A stretch of 33,217 nucleotides of DNA from Natrinema hispanicum (GTDB lineage: Archaea; Halobacteriota; Halobacteria; Halobacteriales; Natrialbaceae). The position numbers and the translations under genes were made by a program. The notes beneath the pieces are model-generated. The model made no database searches. It saw only the letters and a program-made list of their open reading frames with translations, and was not told where the DNA came from. How positions within the stretch are numbered: the stretch's first letter is position 1; every line of letters starts with the position of its first letter. Below are positions 31,789-33,217 of the stretch, one piece after another. Where the stretch lies: contig NZ_FOIC01000030.1 in the NCBI RefSeq assembly GCF_900111485.1, positions 1 through 33,217 on the forward strand, read 5' to 3'.

Positions 31789-32769
31789 TCACCTGTCGGT
31801 CACGTTCACCCAGAAGTGAGTTTCCTCTGCAGCGTTTTCGTTCGTCGGAGTGGCTGGCGGCTCGTCGTGATAGAGTAAGACACTGATTCGGACCGTTTCG
31901 TTGGCTGCCACCGTCGGTGTCACCGATTGCTCGCTGCGTGCGGTCGTCCCGTCGGCGACGGTCGTATTGAGCCGCTGTAACTCGGTTCGCTCGACGACGG
32001 CATCGTCCTCGAGGACCTGCTGTTGGATGACGACCGTGTAGTCCTGCTGGGCACCTTCGTGATTTTCGATCGCGATGGTTATCGGAATCGACGTTCCCGG
32101 CGCGACGTCACTCGGGAGCTCGCCGGCGACCACCTCGCCGTCGTCGGTTTCGCTATACAATGCGAGTTCCGTGTATCCGCCCGCCGAGACGGGCAGTAAC
32201 ACCCCTACGAACAGTGCGCTGACTGCCGTCCCGATCGCTATCACGAGGACGACCGACGACGCCGTTACACCTGCATTGCGGAGCCGCCTGAGACTCGCGA
32301 TCGGAGCGACGGTAAACCGCTCTGTGTCCGGCGTTCGAACTCGTCGTACGACGCCGAGTTGTGCCAACACGACCGTCACGGCTGCGAATGCTGCGGCGAT
32401 CGACTGTGCGCTCAACCCCCAGTCGGTGACCGGCAACACGAGGACGATCAGCGGCACGATCGCAAGCGACAGGACGAAGGCCAGCCCCATGCGTTCGATG
32501 CCGTCGATTCCGCGGGGGCGGGCCTCCGCTGCCGTCGCCGCCGTTCTGTTCGCGCTTCGCTTATCGGTCGGAAACAGCGTCGAAACGAGCGCATAGCCCG
32601 GCAGAAACAGGACAAGCGGCACCATCGCGAACAAGCGGAGCTCGCTTTCGGTTCCGAATCGCGTCACCAGCAGATACGCGACGACCGCGCCGACCGAGAC
32701 GGCTGCGAGATCGAACGGGTAGCGGCGAATGAATCCGAACCGCAGCCAGGTACTCGCTCGATGACTCAT
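31789..32769 (-). CDS. DUF1616 family membrane protein
   Basis: 326 residues. Four hydrophobic helices in the first half (about 21-36, 47-64, 93-112, 122-140), with the signature LFLPGYALVSTLFPTD after the second and GLAFVLSLAIVPLI in the third. A fifth helix at about 172-196 is followed by an extracellular beta-rich domain of about 130 residues (ITIAIENHEGAQQDYTVVIQQQV... VRISVLLYHDE). This is the DUF1616 layout, common in archaea near glycan and surface-layer genes. Function unknown; an envelope role is inferred. ATG 32769; an ATAACAAAG element lies 95 bases upstream. Confidence 0.86.
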   Translation of the reverse strand: MSHRASTWLRFGFIRRYPFDLAAVSVGAVVAYLLVTRFGTESELRLFAMVPLVLFLPGYALVSTLFPTDKRSANRTAATAAEARPRGIDGIERMGLAFVLSLAIVPLIVLVLPVTDWGLSAQSIAAAFAAVTVVLAQLGVVRRVRTPDTERFTVAPIASLRRLRNAGVTASSVVLVIAIGTAVSALFVGVLLPVSAGGYTELALYSETDDGEVVAGELPSDVAPGTSIPITIAIENHEGAQQDYTVVIQQQVLEDDAVVERTELQRLNTTVADGTTARSEQSVTPTVAANETVRISVLLYHDEPPATPTNENAAEETHFWVNVTDR

Positions 32770-32864
32770 CGACGGTCCACCGACTGTCGCTGTTTGGCAT
32801 CCGAGTTCGGTCCCTGTACGGAGAAGACGAGTGCCATACTCGTTGGACGATGCAGTCTTCCGTG

Positions 32865-32873
32865 CTTTGTTAT
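32865..32873 (-). promoter_or_regulatory. ATAACAAAG element before the DUF1616 gene
   Basis: Exact ATAACAAAG on the minus strand within TATAACAAAG, 95 bases before the ATG at 32769. It lies just outside the left end of the right-hand insertion element. Confidence 0.45.
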
Positions 32874-32883
32874 ACGCTGAACA

Positions 32884-33217
32884 GGCGCAATACCACGGCC
32901 TTTAGGCCGTGGATACGCGCCGTCACTCAGTGTCACGCCCCACCGTCTCCGACAGGACTGGATATTCCACCGTTCTCAATCCAATCTTTTACAATTGAAG
33001 CAAGTATAAGCGATTATACAGTCGTTCCACGAATGCTGGAAGTCCATCGCACCCACCGAGCACGAATCCTCAACCGCTCACAGGTAGAGGACTCGCTCGA
33101 CCGCCACGGATGGTCGGCCAGCAAACTTTGGAACGTTGCCAACTATCACTCCCGCCAAGTCTGGGAGGACACGGGCGAAATTCCCGACCACGAGGAGTTG
33201 AAACGCGAGTTGAAAGG
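32884..33217 (+). mobile_element. Left end of an IS1341-type (tnpB-only) element
   Basis: Starts with a long hairpin: an outer stem GGCGC (32884-32888) / GCGCC (32917-32921) and an inner perfect stem CCACGGCC-TTTA-GGCCGTGG (32893-32912). After about 110 bp of leader, tnpB begins at 33033. A subterminal hairpin at the left end is characteristic of IS200/IS605 elements. The right end is outside the window. The hairpin differs in sequence from that of the element at position 1, so the visible ends do not show that the two are the same element. Confidence 0.7.
33033..33217 (+). CDS. tnpB: TnpB-type RNA-guided endonuclease, N-terminal part (3'-truncated by the window edge)
   Basis: The first 61 residues are visible, MLEVHRTHRARILNRSQ then HGWSASKLWNVANYHSRQVW. 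This is the start of haloarchaeal IS1341-type TnpB proteins and corresponds to the N-terminal helix-turn-helix/WED region. No frameshift is seen in the visible part. A TATA-like stretch TATAAGCGATTATA lies about 15-28 bases before the ATG. Catalytic RuvC residues would be downstream of the window. Confidence 0.85.
   Translation, partial: MLEVHRTHRARILNRSQVEDSLDRHGWSASKLWNVANYHSRQVWEDTGEIPDHEELKRELK

Overview
The window looks like a chromosomal segment of a haloarchaeon. Predicted proteins are strongly acidic, GC is high (clearly above 60% by eye on the right), genes are packed with ATGA or TGATG stop/start overlaps, a haloarchaeal BRE/TATA promoter is present, and IS1341-type TnpB elements lie at both edges. 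Families such as DUF7344, DUF1616 and DUF354 point the same way. The genus cannot be fixed from sequence alone. No rRNA, tRNA or CRISPR array was found.

Layout. (1) 1-351: 3' end of an IS200/IS605-type TnpB element, abutting a sulfatase-like gene. (2) 349-10738: lower-GC block with two sulfatase-like proteins, a small ribbon-helix-helix-like protein, a type I phosphodiesterase, a Gfo/Idh/MocA oxidoreductase followed by a polysaccharide flippase, and a Tat-exported beta-helix protein. (3) 10924-19187: higher-GC block with a FemAB/GNAT-like acyltransferase, a DUF354 glycosyltransferase-like protein, two polysaccharide deacetylases, a UDP-GlcNAc 2-epimerase, and a second phosphodiesterase. Two inverted copies of a 76-bp palindromic repeat bracket most of it. 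(4) 19449-22464: a three-gene operon of oxidoreductase, DUF362 protein and SDR epimerase. (5) 22499-25125: GT4 glycosyltransferase, second DUF354 protein and a zinc-ribbon protein. (6) 25110-30462: a tightly overlapping minus-strand operon of acetyltransferase, aminotransferase, 3-oxidase-like oxidoreductase, nucleotide-sugar dehydrogenase and GT2 transferase. (7) 30928-32769: a winged-helix membrane protein and a DUF1616 membrane protein. (8) 32884 to the end: left end and first codons of another TnpB element.

Together the genes look like a surface-glycan (N-glycan, S-layer glycan or exopolysaccharide) locus. The operon in region 6 plus the epimerase in region 3 match the Pseudomonas WbpA/B/E/D/I route from UDP-GlcNAc to UDP-2,3-diacetamido-2,3-dideoxy-uronic acid. 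GT4, GT2 and DUF354 proteins would assemble the glycan, the flippase would export it, and the deacetylases, acyltransferase and alkaline-phosphatase-superfamily enzymes would modify it. No AglB oligosaccharyltransferase is in the window.

The most unusual signals are: a 9-base element, ATAACAAAG, in front of about ten transcription units and always pointing into the gene; a short LGY tail shared by phosphodiesterases, a sulfatase-like protein and a stand-alone small protein; sulfatase-like proteins with Thr where Cys/Ser is expected; and an insertion-sequence end that supplies the stop codon of a probably truncated gene.
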